A stretch of 64,000 bases of DNA from Vanilla planifolia (taxonomy: Eukaryota; Streptophyta; Magnoliopsida; Asparagales; Orchidaceae), in assembly GCA_023846275.1 (NCBI GenBank), contig CM043868.1, forward strand, positions 7,583,653 to 7,647,652, read 5' to 3'. Positions 33,753-46,205 of this stretch are shown here, in pieces. Each line of letters starts with the position of its first letter. Position 1 is the first letter of the stretch. A model generated the notes under the pieces. That model saw nothing but the letters and a program-made list of their open reading frames with translations. It had not been told where the DNA came from and made no database searches. A program made the translations under genes and the position numbers.

Positions 33753-35911
33753 TGATGATGCAACAGAAAGTAGTAGGACCGTGCATTAAATCCTACATGA
33801 AGATTCGTTGTAGGTATATTAGAGCACACACCACAACATGTTGGTTAAGTGCCACATGTGAAGGCATGGATTTACCATCTGGAGATCTAGTCCCAAAGAT
33901 GAGATGCTAAAAAAAAGAGAAAAAAATAAAAGAAAAAAGTAAAAAAAAAAGTTGTTGCATGCATGTGCAAGTGCAGGAGGTAGCTACATCTACCCACGTA
34001 TGTGTGAGATTGTGTTGTAGGTTAGTGAGTGTGTGCATCATGTGTTTGGTAGATGCTACTTACTACACGAAAGTCACGTGGTGCAAAATCTATCCATGTG
34101 AGGCTAGCTTGTGCACATAAGCTGCATGCAAGTAAGCCTTCTAAATGCAAGTATTGGGCTAAATGGCTTAAAATTTGTGAAATTTTTAAATTTTTGTCAA
34201 TTGAAAACTTTGTCATTTTTTAATTAAATATTGTATCTTAATTTCTGTATAGAAGAGTGAGAATGATGTATAAACCAACTTAAAAGAATTTAAAGTAAAT
34301 TTAAAGAGAAATTTAGAAGAATCCAAAGTGTTTTGGGAATCAAAATTTTGTGAATTTTAAGAACCTCTTGAAAAAAATCTTCTTGGAGAATTCAATCTTT
34401 TTTGTTATAAAAACATTCTTCTCCTTCTACTCCTTTCTTTACTCTGAGCCCTTTTACACATTCACTTCTTTTGTTACTATTCTAAAAAAGAAAGTTTAGT
34501 GATGAGGAGTTGAGGCGAGAACACCTTGTTGACAGATCATATTATTTTTAATATTAGAGCATTTTGATTCGACGTCAATGACAGCTTCAAAGAAGAATAT
34601 AGTTAAAGATTAAGTCATAAAAATGAATCAAGAGATTGAAGTGGCTTCAGTCGATGTGATTGTGCTAAGTACTTTATCAAGCCTAGAGACATAAGTAGCT
34701 CTACTAACTAAATAGATATAAATATTAATAGAGGTGGCGTTAGAATCTTAATCCCTTCTTATGATAGATCCAAAAAAAATCTGTCAAAAGAAATTGCTCT
34801 TAATCAAAGAAATTCTAGATTGAGCATACTCCAAAAAGAATTAAATATTAAGATAAAGATAACATCAATCTCATTTTTTTAATACACAAAAATCAACATC
34901 ATCCTCTTAATCACTTGAAGAAGACGACATAACTAGATCTGTTAAAAAATTAGTTCAACAAAAAGATTTGATGGGACTCAAATCTCTAAAAGAAGGGAAC
35001 TATGATTAGAAGATGAATTTTTATGAAAAAATCGATGGAGGAGATAAGTTGGCAAAAAATGGTCAACGATGCACAAATTGAAAAGACTATGCACTAGGTT
35101 ACACATGAAGATTTTCTATAAATGTACCAAAGTACATGTTGTAATATACTAATTGAGAGCCACATGTAGAGGCATGAATGCACCCTCAAGAGATCTAGAT
35201 TTAAAGGAAAATGTTGGACAAAAAGAGAGAAAAAAACTAAAAGGAAAAAAGTAAAAAAAAAAACAATTGCACACAAAAATGAGCACTATAGGGCATATCC
35301 ACATGCACCCAACTTTGAGTGTATCTCATGCATGGGCAATGCTGACCATAGGTCATGTGCACTATGCAAACTTAGTGGTTACATCTACCCTCGCATGTAC
35401 AGGTAAGCGTTGATGGTCGGCAAGCGCGTGCATCATGCATGTGGTAAGTGCCACTTACCATGCAGAGCAATGTGTGTATAATTTGTTCATGCATAGGAGT
35501 ATCTTGCACTTGGAAGCTACATGCAAGTAGGCCTTCCATGCATGGACATTGGGTTGAATGAATTAAAATTTGTGGAATCTTCAAATTTTGGTCAAATGAC
35601 AAATTCATCTTTCATTAATTAAATATTTTATCTCAAGATCTTTATAAAGGTGTAAGAAAGATGTATGAATCAATTAAAAAAATTAGAGTGAATTCAAAAA
35701 AATTCAAAGAGTTTTGAGAATTAAAACTTTATAAAATTCAAGTATCCCTCGAAAAAAATGTTCTTGGGGAATTTAATCTTTTTTTGTAGCAAAAACACTC
35801 TTCTCCTTCTACTTCTTTCTTTGCTTCTATGCATTTTCATGCTTCTACTATTACTATTTTGAAAATGAAGGTTTGATAACAAGGACTCAGGGTGAGAACA
35901 CCTTGTAGACA
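33753..35911 (+). mobile_element. short LTR-pair element, probably non-autonomous
   Basis: Two direct repeats, about 33753-34534 and 35065-35911, align along their length. Shared text includes GCCACATGT, the AAAAAGAGAGAAAAAA-type run, CTGCATGCAAGTA/CTACATGCAAGTA, and the end AGAACACCTTGT. They flank only about 530 bp. Next to the left repeat, 34549-34560 (TAATATTAGAGC) resembles the initiator-Met tRNA primer site (9 of 12). The short interior begins like a gypsy gag leader (ATGACAGCTTCAAAGAAG) but has no long frame. It is old and broken, and its size fits a TRIM/LARD-like derivative. No target-site duplication was evident. Confidence 0.7.
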
Positions 35912-37089
35912 AGTTAGCTATATAGATAAAGAAAATATGGTGAGAATTTATATTTGATGTTGATTATATATTTCTTTTATATATTGATATATATCTCATT
36001 ATTACTATATGTTAGCTTTATAATATGACTCAAAGATTCTCTATTAAGCTCTCCAACCCACTCCCTCTTATTTTTTTTGTAACTCTAGGGAATTATGAGT
36101 CATTAGGAGCTAGGCTTTGATTATTAGAGTTAGCACATTTGCTAGACAACATTTCTTCTTATATTTTTATGATTAGTTGTAGTTGATTTATTATTTCTAT
36201 TTATGATTATAAATTATATTTATTAATGGATATTATATTATAAAAACTATTATTATGAACTTTGGTAGCATCTTCATGTTTATTGTAAGTTGGAATTGGA
36301 TTACGATGTCATTTGAGCATTGGATATTTATGGTTTTGGATATATGTGAGTTAAATGATTATGTTAGTATTCTAACATATATGATTGCATTTGTCGTTAG
36401 AATGATAGATGCTTGGATTTTTTTTACACTTAGAGGTTTTAAAACAAAACTTTAGCTTAAAATCAAGTGTGGCATAAGTGTAAATGAATAGAGTGACAAA
36501 AGGGAAGAACAATATATGGAAAACTAAAGTTGTATGCCAAAATTGAGCTCATAAAACATTGATGGTAATGTATTATATGTTAACTATAAGCTAATTATTC
36601 ATGAGAAGAATGAACAATCTTTAGTGAAGTTGTATAACTCAAATGCACTACACATTAACCTCTTCCATGTATATATAAAGTAGAATAAGATGCCTATTGA
36701 GCTTAAAAATGATATTTTAGGAGCTAATTTATAATACATTGATAAAGACATATGTATGTGAGTATTATAAAAACAAGGAAGTTTTTTGGTGCTTAAGTGT
36801 TAATAAAAATGAAATATAAAGTGAATGTAAAGAAGATTGAAATGAAGATGTTATTAATTAATTTGTGTATGGACTATGATATAAGGATAAAAAGGGAAGG
36901 AAGCATGGGTCAATGCCTATCCTTGAAATTTTAGATAGATAAATCTTATATTAGTAATAAAAAATGATTCCTATATCAAAGGATTTTTATTAACATATAC
37001 ATGACATTATGATTCATCTATTTCACATGCCTTAAGAGATGTCGTGACATGTGAAAGATATTATTTTGAATATATATATTATTTTGATA
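35912..37089. other. AT-rich DNA between LTR elements
   Basis: I recognise nothing in this stretch. The small open frame at 36255-36455 has only hydrophobic AT-driven composition. It may be eroded retrotransposon interior belonging to either neighbour. Confidence 0.4.
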
Positions 37090-38500
37090 CAGTGACTACT
37101 GTTAAGACCTCTTAGTGTTCTGATTGCAACAAATTTCATAGAGGAGTTTGTTGGTATAGGCAGAACGGACATATCTGATGCTTTACTTGTGGTGAGGCAA
37201 GCCATTTTGCCAGATTATGCCCCCACATTGGTACTGTGTCTGAGACAGCTTTAGCACCTATTAGTTTTGGTAGCAGAGGTGGAGCAGGTAGAGGCAAAGA
37301 CAGAGGCATTGTATTTGTCTCAAGGTCTATAAGTGCTGGTAGGGGTTAGTTGCTAGGCAGAGGACAGCCCAGGGTGCATGCATTATGTCAATAGGAGGTA
37401 CCTCATTCTATTGATGTTATCTCAAGTATGTTATTATTTTAGTATATTCTAATGTTTATTCCTTTGATAATAGAGCATCACACTCATTTCATTGCTCAAG
37501 TTACTATTGAGATGGCTCATTATGAAGCTCTATATAGAAAAAATGTCAATCTCTATTATATTGGTTTGAAGGTAGAGAACAGTAGATTATTGGGCCCAAT
37601 TTTGTTAACAATGTTACATGTAAAGTGAAGCTAATTAGAGAAAGAATTCAAACATCACAGGATAGACAGAAGAAAAATTTCAATAATAAATATAAGAATA
37701 TTGAATTTTTGATAGGTGATCATGTATTTATCAAAGTTAGTCCAATGAAAGGTATTTTTAGATTTGATAAAGTAGGAAAGTTGAAGCCAAAATATATTAG
37801 CCCTTTCCAGATTTCAAAAAGAGTAGGACTGATGACTTATAGAATTGTTTTAATAATATAATTTGTTGGAATACATGATGGTATTCCATGTATCTCTTTT
37901 GAGAAAATATGTCTTTGATCCAGCACATATGATCAATTATGATACAAAAGGGATTGAAATTCAACTTGATATGACATATCAGGAGAAACAAAGTAATTCT
38001 CATAATAAGAGTATTATGGTAGAATCATACTGATATAAAAACAACCTGGGAAATAGAAACAGATATGAAGGCTCAATATCCAAATTTATTCTGAAATTTC
38101 AAGACGAAATTTCTTGAGGAGAGATTGTAACAACCCGTCATCATAAGCACTAAAAGGTATTAGTTTTTACGTATTTTGTAGAATAATTTCTAACAATTGG
38201 AATTGGAGTGTGAATATAAAATGTAATATGGCGATTTTAGCGACGTATTTATTTGTAATTAATTTTTGAAGTTATTAATAAATAATATTAATAAATTAAA
38301 AAACAAAAATCGGGATTTAAATATCCCGATCCTTAGCACGTTTGTGAATCTCTCGAAAACATTTTTCCTCTCTTGGCTTCGTCGATGCAGTTAGGGTTTT
38401 TGAGAGTGGTGATTTTGAGGGGCGAATCAGTGAGATTTGGTTATCAGACGGCCGAAAGGAAGAAAAGAGGCGACGTTCGAGAGGGTGAATGTGAGAGAAA
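37090..38500 (+). mobile_element. Ty3/gypsy (chromovirus-like) retrotransposon fossil
   Basis: Parts seen in order are as follows. A gag zinc knuckle of the CX2CX4HX4C type lies at about 37180-37225 (CFTCGEASHFARLC), with the usual preceding Cys-rich stretch. Integrase C-terminal text lies at 37500-37930 (LIRERIQTSQDRQKKNF, GDHVFIKVSPMKG, RFDKVGKLKPKY). A chromovirus-type tail lies just before the LTR at about 38030-38110. A polypurine tract ending GAGGAGAGAT at 38117-38126 is followed by an LTR start at 38127 (TGTAACAACCC). The copy is broken and only parts of the usual gene set are visible. The LTR continues beyond 38500, but its end is not clear. Confidence 0.82.
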
Positions 38501-40579
38501 AGTTATTCTTGACATACTATATATTATTTATTAATGTTTCATATGTGTTTCTTAGATTTTTCTTATTTATTCTCAGTTTACATTTAGCAAACTATTTGAA
38601 TAGGTTAATGCATTATATATAAATTAAAATTTTAATATACTTTATTCTTTGACCTAGTTTAAAAGCCATTTTTTTGATAATAGATGTGCTATACATTAAG
38701 CTTAGTGTGCTATATGTTTAGCTTATTTTGATAGCTATAGTTATGAATGCTTTTTTATAATTCTCAGTGTCCTGGCAATATACATTACATGTAAGATAAG
38801 AAACATAAAGTAACATTAAGTTTTGTAATATGTGTGTTTCTCCATTTATGAGTAAATTAGTTTTCAACAAAACTAATTTTAAATAATAAGGAACAAATTT
38901 CATGCCTATATTTTCAAAACACAATCTACAATCAAGATAAAAAGCAACATACCATCAAATTTCTTTCTAAAATCATGGTTCATACATTATAATGGAATAA
39001 CTAATACAAGTCCATTTATAGTGAAATAAAACTAGCTATTACAATAACTATACATCATGATAATATAAGAAACAAACTACTAAACACAATGCTAAGTATA
39101 ACCCTTTCATCTATCCCTTGGAATCTCATATTGTGTCTCATATTAAACCATAAAATAGGTTAAGTAAATTGTCACTAGCTTGGTGATAAAAATAGTGTAC
39201 ATATAAACAAGCATATAAGGTTATGCCATATAACATATGAGAGGAATATAAATAAAGTGTTGTTTTTTTCTTTTTAAAATGCCTAGTTTCTTATTTCACA
39301 AAATCATGTAAATTTCTTATTACCTTTTTATTTTATCATTTCAAATTTTAGTTTTTTTTGTTCAATCGTTAGTGTTTCAAGTTCTTTAGGATACCAACTT
39401 CAAACTATGTCATTTTGGATAATGGCTTTGCTTTAGAAATACTTCATTCCAAAATTAGGTTTCCAAGTGCTTCATGTTAGTGTAACCTTCTTATTAGAGT
39501 AGGAAAGGGAATTGTATCTTGTTAAAAAAATAGAGCTAGCTATGGACAAAGTTTGTACTCTTTTAGTTAATGTTATTTGTTGAAAGCATTTATTTAGAAA
39601 AAAAAACTTGATTAATTTTGAGATACGGTTTATGAGATTATAATAATAATAAGACACAAGATTGTTTAAGTAGTTTGACAAACACATAAGCCGACAACCT
39701 CCCTTGACCATTAAAGATTAGATCTGCTATATAACAAATACCTTTTGTCTAAAGATAGTTAAGTAAACACCCTTAAAAAAAGAAGATTGACAATGGTCAA
39801 AAGCAGCTTAAAAGAATAATACAAAGGTGTCTTATAATAGGTACAATATGATGGCAAATACACAAATCAAAGACAAGAAAATTAGAACTTTATGTTAATA
39901 ATTCCTACAAAATAAAAACTTATAACTAATACAAATATTTTAGTGGCACACTAAATAAGAATATGTAAGGATATTACCCAATGAATTCTAAAGGAAAGAT
40001 GTAAAGCTTGTGAGCACAACAGTTGTAAGAGGGACCTAGAAAATCTAAAATAAAAGAAGCTCCTTCACGCATCAAGGATAATGAAATTGATTTCTGTCAT
40101 ACCCTTGGTCATGACATTACTTATTTGATCATAGAAAAACCATCATGTTAGTTTATTTAATGATTTTCTTAAGTATTTTTTTCAAGTAATGTATCTCAAG
40201 CTCTTCTAATATTAATCAATTGGAGGGTTTTGACTAGATGTCTCATGGTGCAATCCAAAAGTGAAGTAATGTTAAGCAGTGATGATGGCCACGCAAATAT
40301 TATAACTTAATGGCATATCAAGAAGTCATTGATCAAACTCCTTATAAAGTAGCTAATCATCATTAGTCTATCTTCAAAATATCTATTAGTTTGATTGTTT
40401 ATCCTATCACTTATTTACATATGACACAATTAGGTTTCATAATATCATTTATTCATATGTAAGGTTATTGATTTTTTATGTATTCTTATTTTAGTAGTTG
40501 TAAAAATATTATATTATTTTAATAACTATAAAAATATTTTAAAAGTAAAAAATAATTATTATATAAAAATGGTTTGAAA
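38501..40579. other. no recognised gene; probable LTR continuation and AT-rich DNA
   Basis: The start of this stretch is likely the rest of the LTR that opens at 38127. From about 38700 onward I see nothing assignable. Open frames on both strands are short and of AT-biased composition. Confidence 0.4.
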
Positions 40580-41700
40580 AAAAAAACAAAAAATTTGGTC
40601 TATGCACCCACACATGGCTAAGAATAAAAGCTCAGGCCAAGTGGCCCAAAGTGGTGGGCAATAGGCCTTGGTGAGTTGCAGGTCATAAGACCAGGTGAAT
40701 TGAGTCAGATCAGGCTTGAATCTTGATCAGCACATAATTTCCTTGGCGGCTTGGGTTAAATCAAGTCAAGAAATAACTCTGAAATTGTCTTAGGCAAAAC
40801 ATATCAAGTAGGACCAAAACATATTATGTAATGGGATCAGGTCAGCTAAAACTCAAATATATATATGTAAGTGATTTAGGTCATGACTTTCAAATAACAC
40901 TAGAGAGAAGCCAACCCTATTAGGGTAACTTATATGCATAGAAGAAGTATTATAAATATCAAACATCATATGCAAGCTTATAATGTAGCACTAAAAATTG
41001 GTCATGTTTGCTTCCAAACTAGATTGAACCAGTGTCATTCGATCAATAGTTTTCACAATCAAATAGATAGAACCACATCTATCTTTGTGAATAGTAGATT
41101 CCATCTAACTATCCATCTAACAAGCTTGATCAAATTGATCAGATTAGTTTTATCATTTTGAATAGTAATTTTTGTCTTATCATCCATCCATAAAACATGA
41201 TCAAATGATTAAGATTTTTTGTATCTATGAACATTATATTTCATCTAGTTGTCTATCTAAAAAACTTGATTGAATGGCTAAGATTGCTCCACCTTTGTGA
41301 GCAGTGCTCTTGCACATCATTATTATCCATCAAGTATATGCAATCTAATGATCCAGATCAAATCCTGTTTGGATTAAATTTGGACCCTTTATTCATAATT
41401 CTAATCAGATGGTACATGTTTTGTTCGACCATACTGAATGGCCTTCGTTGCTCTATTATTGATTAGCATTTCAAAAAACTATTTGTATTTTTTTTAATAT
41501 TAAAATATTTATTTGTAATAGCTATTTTGTGTGACTTTTTCTAAATATTAGAAAAATTTTATTTTTGTATTAAATGTTCTAATATAAATAGAGAAGCCTT
41601 ATGCATTAGATAATCTGATGTTTTTATCTTACTACATCAATATTTTTAAAAGAAGAGTAAAACAAAAAACTATAATCTGATTTTGACACTTTTATTGGAG
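40580..41700 (+). mobile_element. LTR-like block with internal minisatellite
   Basis: The sequence moves from a GC-richer part (about 40600-40830, words such as GGGTTAAATCAAG and GATCAGGTCAGC) through a four-unit minisatellite (41069-41354) to a TATA-box-like word TATAAATAGAGAAGCC at about 41583-41598. That order is what a gypsy LTR promoter region looks like. No second copy or internal coding was found, so it may be a single LTR left over. The boundaries are not fixed. Confidence 0.4.
41069..41354. repeat. ~72-bp minisatellite, four units
   Basis: Units are 41069-41140, 41141-41211, 41212-41280 and 41281-41354 (72, 71, 69 and 74 bp). Each begins AGA and ends with a CTTGATCAAATTGATC-like segment, with a central CATCTAACTATCCATCTAA-type block. 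The units have diverged by roughly a quarter to a third by eye. Confidence 0.8.
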
Positions 41701-43210
41701 CCATGTTTGTGACTTATTTTTTTCTCTTTCTTGATTCAATAATTTCTTCAATTACACATCCTACTAGTGACTTCTTTATAATTAATTTTTTATTATTTTT
41801 GAAAAATATTATATTAAAAGCAGATATTTGTTGATTTTATTTTTTTAATAATATTAATACACATTGATCAATTTTTGATTTAATATTTTAAAATTATCTT
41901 TTAGATTATTGTAAGATTTTTTATATGTATTCATATTCCAACATCATAATCTATAGACTTATTTCATAGATATTTTTATAAGTAAATATTATATTATAAT
42001 TTATTATTTCATATTACATTTCAATATTGTATGCTTTTATAATTAAGATTGTGACAATAAATCCTTACCTACTACAACAAAATGACTTGATTTGTAAATG
42101 TTTTCTCTTTCTTCATAACAAAAAAGAGTGGTTTGATAGTGAAATTGTAGTTGAGTTGACTAGGGTGAATATAGGCACAAGTTAGGTTGAACGACCTAAA
42201 ATCTCTTGTCTCTTTTATTTTCTTTGTCATTATATAATTTATGATATTTCTCTTATTTAATAATATTTAACTAAAAATATATATAAAAAGAAATTTATCT
42301 AAAATAATTTTATCAAACACAAAACATTTTATTGAAAAAAATTTAAAATTACAAAATTTTTATTTTTTTACATTTTTATTTAGAAAAATTATTAAATTAA
42401 TAATTCTATAATTTGAAAATTTTAATTAAGAAATTGTTTTCAAAATAGTAAAAAGTTTTAAAGCATAATTCATGCCCTCTTCTTATGCAGTGCTTAGTAT
42501 AGATTACATCAATTCCTTTTCTTGCTTTGATTTTGTACTAACTTCTTCTGTAAGTGTTAAATCATCTATTTATATGAAAAGTCTCTCAAACAATTGAATA
42601 TGATATTATCAATTGCCAAAAAGAGTTATAATTTATTTCTTGAAAAAGTTAGTCTTTATCACTATATGATTACTCTAAATGAACTACTTAGATAATAAAT
42701 TAGATTGTATGACTTTCTTTGATTATAATTCAAAATTGATCATAATATGTAATAAATTAATATTGTATTATTCAAAATTCTTAGCAAATTAAATATTAGC
42801 TATTTATTTGATTAGCTTATGTTAATATGATGAGGAACATATTGTATGAACATTAAAAGTCTATTATTTGCCTTAATTTAATTTTGTAGCTCTCTATTGA
42901 AATAAGAATTGTACAGTTATTATCATCTTATACAAAGTAAATTTTCTCCCTTGTTTTCTAAGTTTGTTATACTGACTTGACTTTAAGAAACTAAGAAAAC
43001 TTTTGGACACATCTATACATATTTTTACCTCTCCTTCATAAGCATCTAAATAATAAATTGGGTATAATAATTTTAAAAGTCTTGAGTTAGTAAAATAAAT
43101 TAAGTTTCTTAAAAGATTTGATAAGAGTAACTAATTATTAATACATAATTTTTAATATTTAGGAATTTCTATGTGATGACTTTTTAATTATATAACAATA
43201 ACATTTTTGA
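41701..43210. other. AT-rich DNA, nothing recognised
   Basis: There are no coding frames of note and no repeat pairs that I can align. Runs of A and T dominate. Confidence 0.5.
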
Positions 43211-43221
43211 TGTTATATCCC

Positions 43222-43226
<5 letters not shown>

Positions 43227-43289
<63 letters not shown>
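43227..43289. repeat. (TA)n microsatellite
   Basis: A pure TA run of about 63 bases lies close to the start of the LTR-like block. It is similar in placement to the TA runs of the gypsy LTRs at 27 and 28.7 kb. Confidence 0.95.
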
Positions 43290-43294
<5 letters not shown>

Positions 43295-44815
43295 ATATTA
43301 AAGTTAATAATTATGAATTTAATTACAAATAATTTAAGAAATAAACTTAGCACTTTAAAATTTTAATCAAATGGATTAAAATATTAATGTATGATCATTT
43401 CTTAAAAAGTACACCAAACTACGAAAATATTTTGTAATTTTAACTTAAGCATATTTATGAAAAATCTCTTTGAGATGAATTTAATGATATTTTCTTTATA
43501 ATTATTGAAAATCTAATTATTATGTTATGAATTTTTAAAATAAAAGAACTTAGAGATCGTTTTACTATTTGTTAGCAATAATTTGGTAACTTTCCTTAAA
43601 TAATCCATCATATAAAGCTATTTAACAAATAACTAAGAAGGATAAGAGGTGGTAAGAATATTTTAGAAAGGAAAATAGAGGAGAAGAGGAAGAAATATTA
43701 TGTTGATTGTAAGAGGAAGGAAGAGAAATTTGTTGTTGCTTGAGAATTGAATGAAGAGTTATGGCCATGAAGAAGAAGAACAACAACAACCAAATTCTAA
43801 AACTATAAAATACAATAGGAGGAATAAATTGCTATAGTATAGAAAGTAAGTAAGAGAAAGAGTAGAGGATTCCTTGGGTAATTTATAAGTATTTTATACT
43901 TATAGCATTGTGTTGAGTTGAATTTAATGGTTATAATCCTAATTTAGCATTTTGAAGAATTTTTTTGAATAAAGTTTAAGAAAACAAAGGTTTTATAATG
44001 TTTTTATGCATTTTATAAAATGTATGATACATCATAATTCATGTATAATATGTCAAGTCATCCATACTCTATTTTAATCACAACATATGATATATGAGTT
44101 GAGATGCAAAGCATTAAAGCTAAGATTAATATATTATACACCAACTCAGTAGATGGTTGAGCAAAATTTGATGTAGGGTAAATCAATTCTAATATACTAT
44201 ATGGGATGGTGGACATATAGCACGCCAATTAGGATATATGATTTGCCTAAGGAAAGGAATTTTGGAATTTGTGAAATTTTGCAAATTTGAAAAAGGAATG
44301 TGATAGTGTGTTATGGATATGGAAAACAAATATATGATAATAGAACTTTGTAAATTTCATTATGAATGAAGTTAAGAAAAGAGGAAACCTGAAAAAGAAA
44401 TATTTTTATTATATTAAGTAACATTAGTAACTATGATGAAAGAGTTGCTATTATTTTATTTTTGACATACATTTTATTCTATATTATAGTATGGTATGTA
44501 TATGATGTGAATTTAGTTTTGGTTTTATTTATATAGCTTATATTATTATGCATTGTTCTCTTATTACTTAGTTTTATTATGTGATGCATTTATATATGAT
44601 AGTGTCAAGAATTTTTATATGTATTAATGAGGTAATAAAAATGATAATAGTGTATGATAAACAAGGCAAAAGTAAATAAAAGAATTGAATAAATATCATA
44701 ATTTATGGCATGGTAAATAATTTTGGAAATATGAATGGCATATTATGCAAAACATAGATTTCTCTGAGAAATTATCTGATAGCTTATGATGGATATTTGG
44801 GATTATTAGTGCATT

Positions 44816-44995
44816 GTCATTAGCACTTTATGTAAGGTGATAGATATTACTTTTACTTCATACTTTGAGCAGCACCATATATGGTATGACATTTATTTTG
44901 ATTGCTAGTACTCTATATAGGGTGATGGGTAATGATCTTTCATCATAACTAATTTAATTATTGATTCATTCTTAATACTTTATGTAAGGAGATGA
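44816..44995. repeat. short tandem repeat, three units of 67-85 bp
   Basis: Words of the form TTAGCACTTTATGTAAGGTGAT recur at about 44816, 44903 (TAGTACTCTATATAGGGTGA) and 44970 (TAATACTTTATGTAAGGAGA). Each is followed by a few tens of diverged bases. This pattern is common inside gypsy LTRs. Confidence 0.65.
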
Positions 44996-46161
44996 GTGTG
45001 TTTATAAGAGCTATACTTTTATGTGATTTGGATATCGACTATGTTGATACTTACAGGTGGAGTCCTATTGTTATGATATGTGACATATTTGAAAGTAGAG
45101 ATAATTGTCATAAAGGAAATTAGACCCTAATAAATAAAGTATTTATTTTAAAAGAAATAAAAAAATACAAAATAAAAGAAATATTGTTTATTTTCTTGGT
45201 ATGGTTTTATGCATTGATACCTTTTCATTATTTTATTACATTATTTACTAGAAATTGGTTTATTTTGATATTATTATATTTCTCTTATTACTGTATCATA
45301 TTTTATTTAGTAATTTATCTGTTGAGCTCTTTTGAATCTCATTTTGATGCTTACAACATAGGGCATATTTTTGCATCACACAAAAAGGGGATCATATGAG
45401 AAGAATGATAATCATACTTAGTAGATGGCATAACTTTGAGAGGTTGTTTTAGATATTAGCCATGTATTTATAACATATATGTGAAAAGAACTTTTTCTTT
45501 ATTATATTCTAGTTTGTTATAGTTTTGGACACTTATTGTAAATGTTAAAAAATAGTCTATTAACATCTTAGTATTGAAAAATTAGTATTATATTTGGGAT
45601 TAAGGAATTAGTGATTTTTAAGGATGCATCACCATCATTCTTAACTAAGAAGTATACTTTATTGATAAAATTTATAATGATTATTTCAATCTAGAATAAT
45701 TAACTTGACAATTTAAAATTGAGTTTAGACAAGGTTTGATAATAAATTCACATATTTTAATTTGTTATCATATTTATTTCATAAAAACTATTTTTGTTGA
45801 GATTTCTTTACTTCATAAAAGATTGCATAAAAGGAATCATAAAAAGAATTATTGAATTTTTTATCTAAGTATTTTGATTATTATTCCTTATCTAATATTG
45901 TTCTTATAAGTTGTTTGTTGCTCTTAATATCAAGATGTATTGGATGAGCCATCCATCAAGCATTGTACAAACATATAATATAAGCAATTATAGATTGTGA
46001 ATGGAGTTATTGAAGATGTCTAAGAGCTCTTATAAGATAAAGAAAGTATAGAAATATGAATGCTGATGTCACACTTTGATGAATGCACTAGTTTCCTTTA
46101 ATAATGATGTAAAAACAAAACATGTTCAAATCTCTTCAAAGAACTAATTTGAAAAGTAAGA

Positions 46162-46205
46162 TGTGGGGGATCAAAAAGTAATCAAAACTTTTATCCCACC
46201 CCACA
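46162..46205. repeat. 44-bp imperfect hairpin
   Basis: The arms TGTGGGG-GAT-AAAAGT and ACTTTT-ATC-CCACCCCACA can pair, with a small loop around AATCAAA. It sits alone in AT-rich DNA. A MITE remnant, a miRNA-like precursor or chance are all possible. No terminator function is expected in a plant genome. Confidence 0.5.

Larger units (their letters stand above)
43211..45060 (+). mobile_element. gypsy LTR-like block, possibly a solo LTR
   Basis: The block opens with TGTTATATCCCAAAATTA at 43211, close to the usual gypsy LTR start TGTAACATCCCAAA. A TA microsatellite (43227-43289), a purine-rich leader-like stretch (43630-43870) and a small tandem repeat (44816-44995) follow. No interior genes or partner LTR are seen. 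It may be a solo LTR left by recombination. The right end is nominal. Confidence 0.45.
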
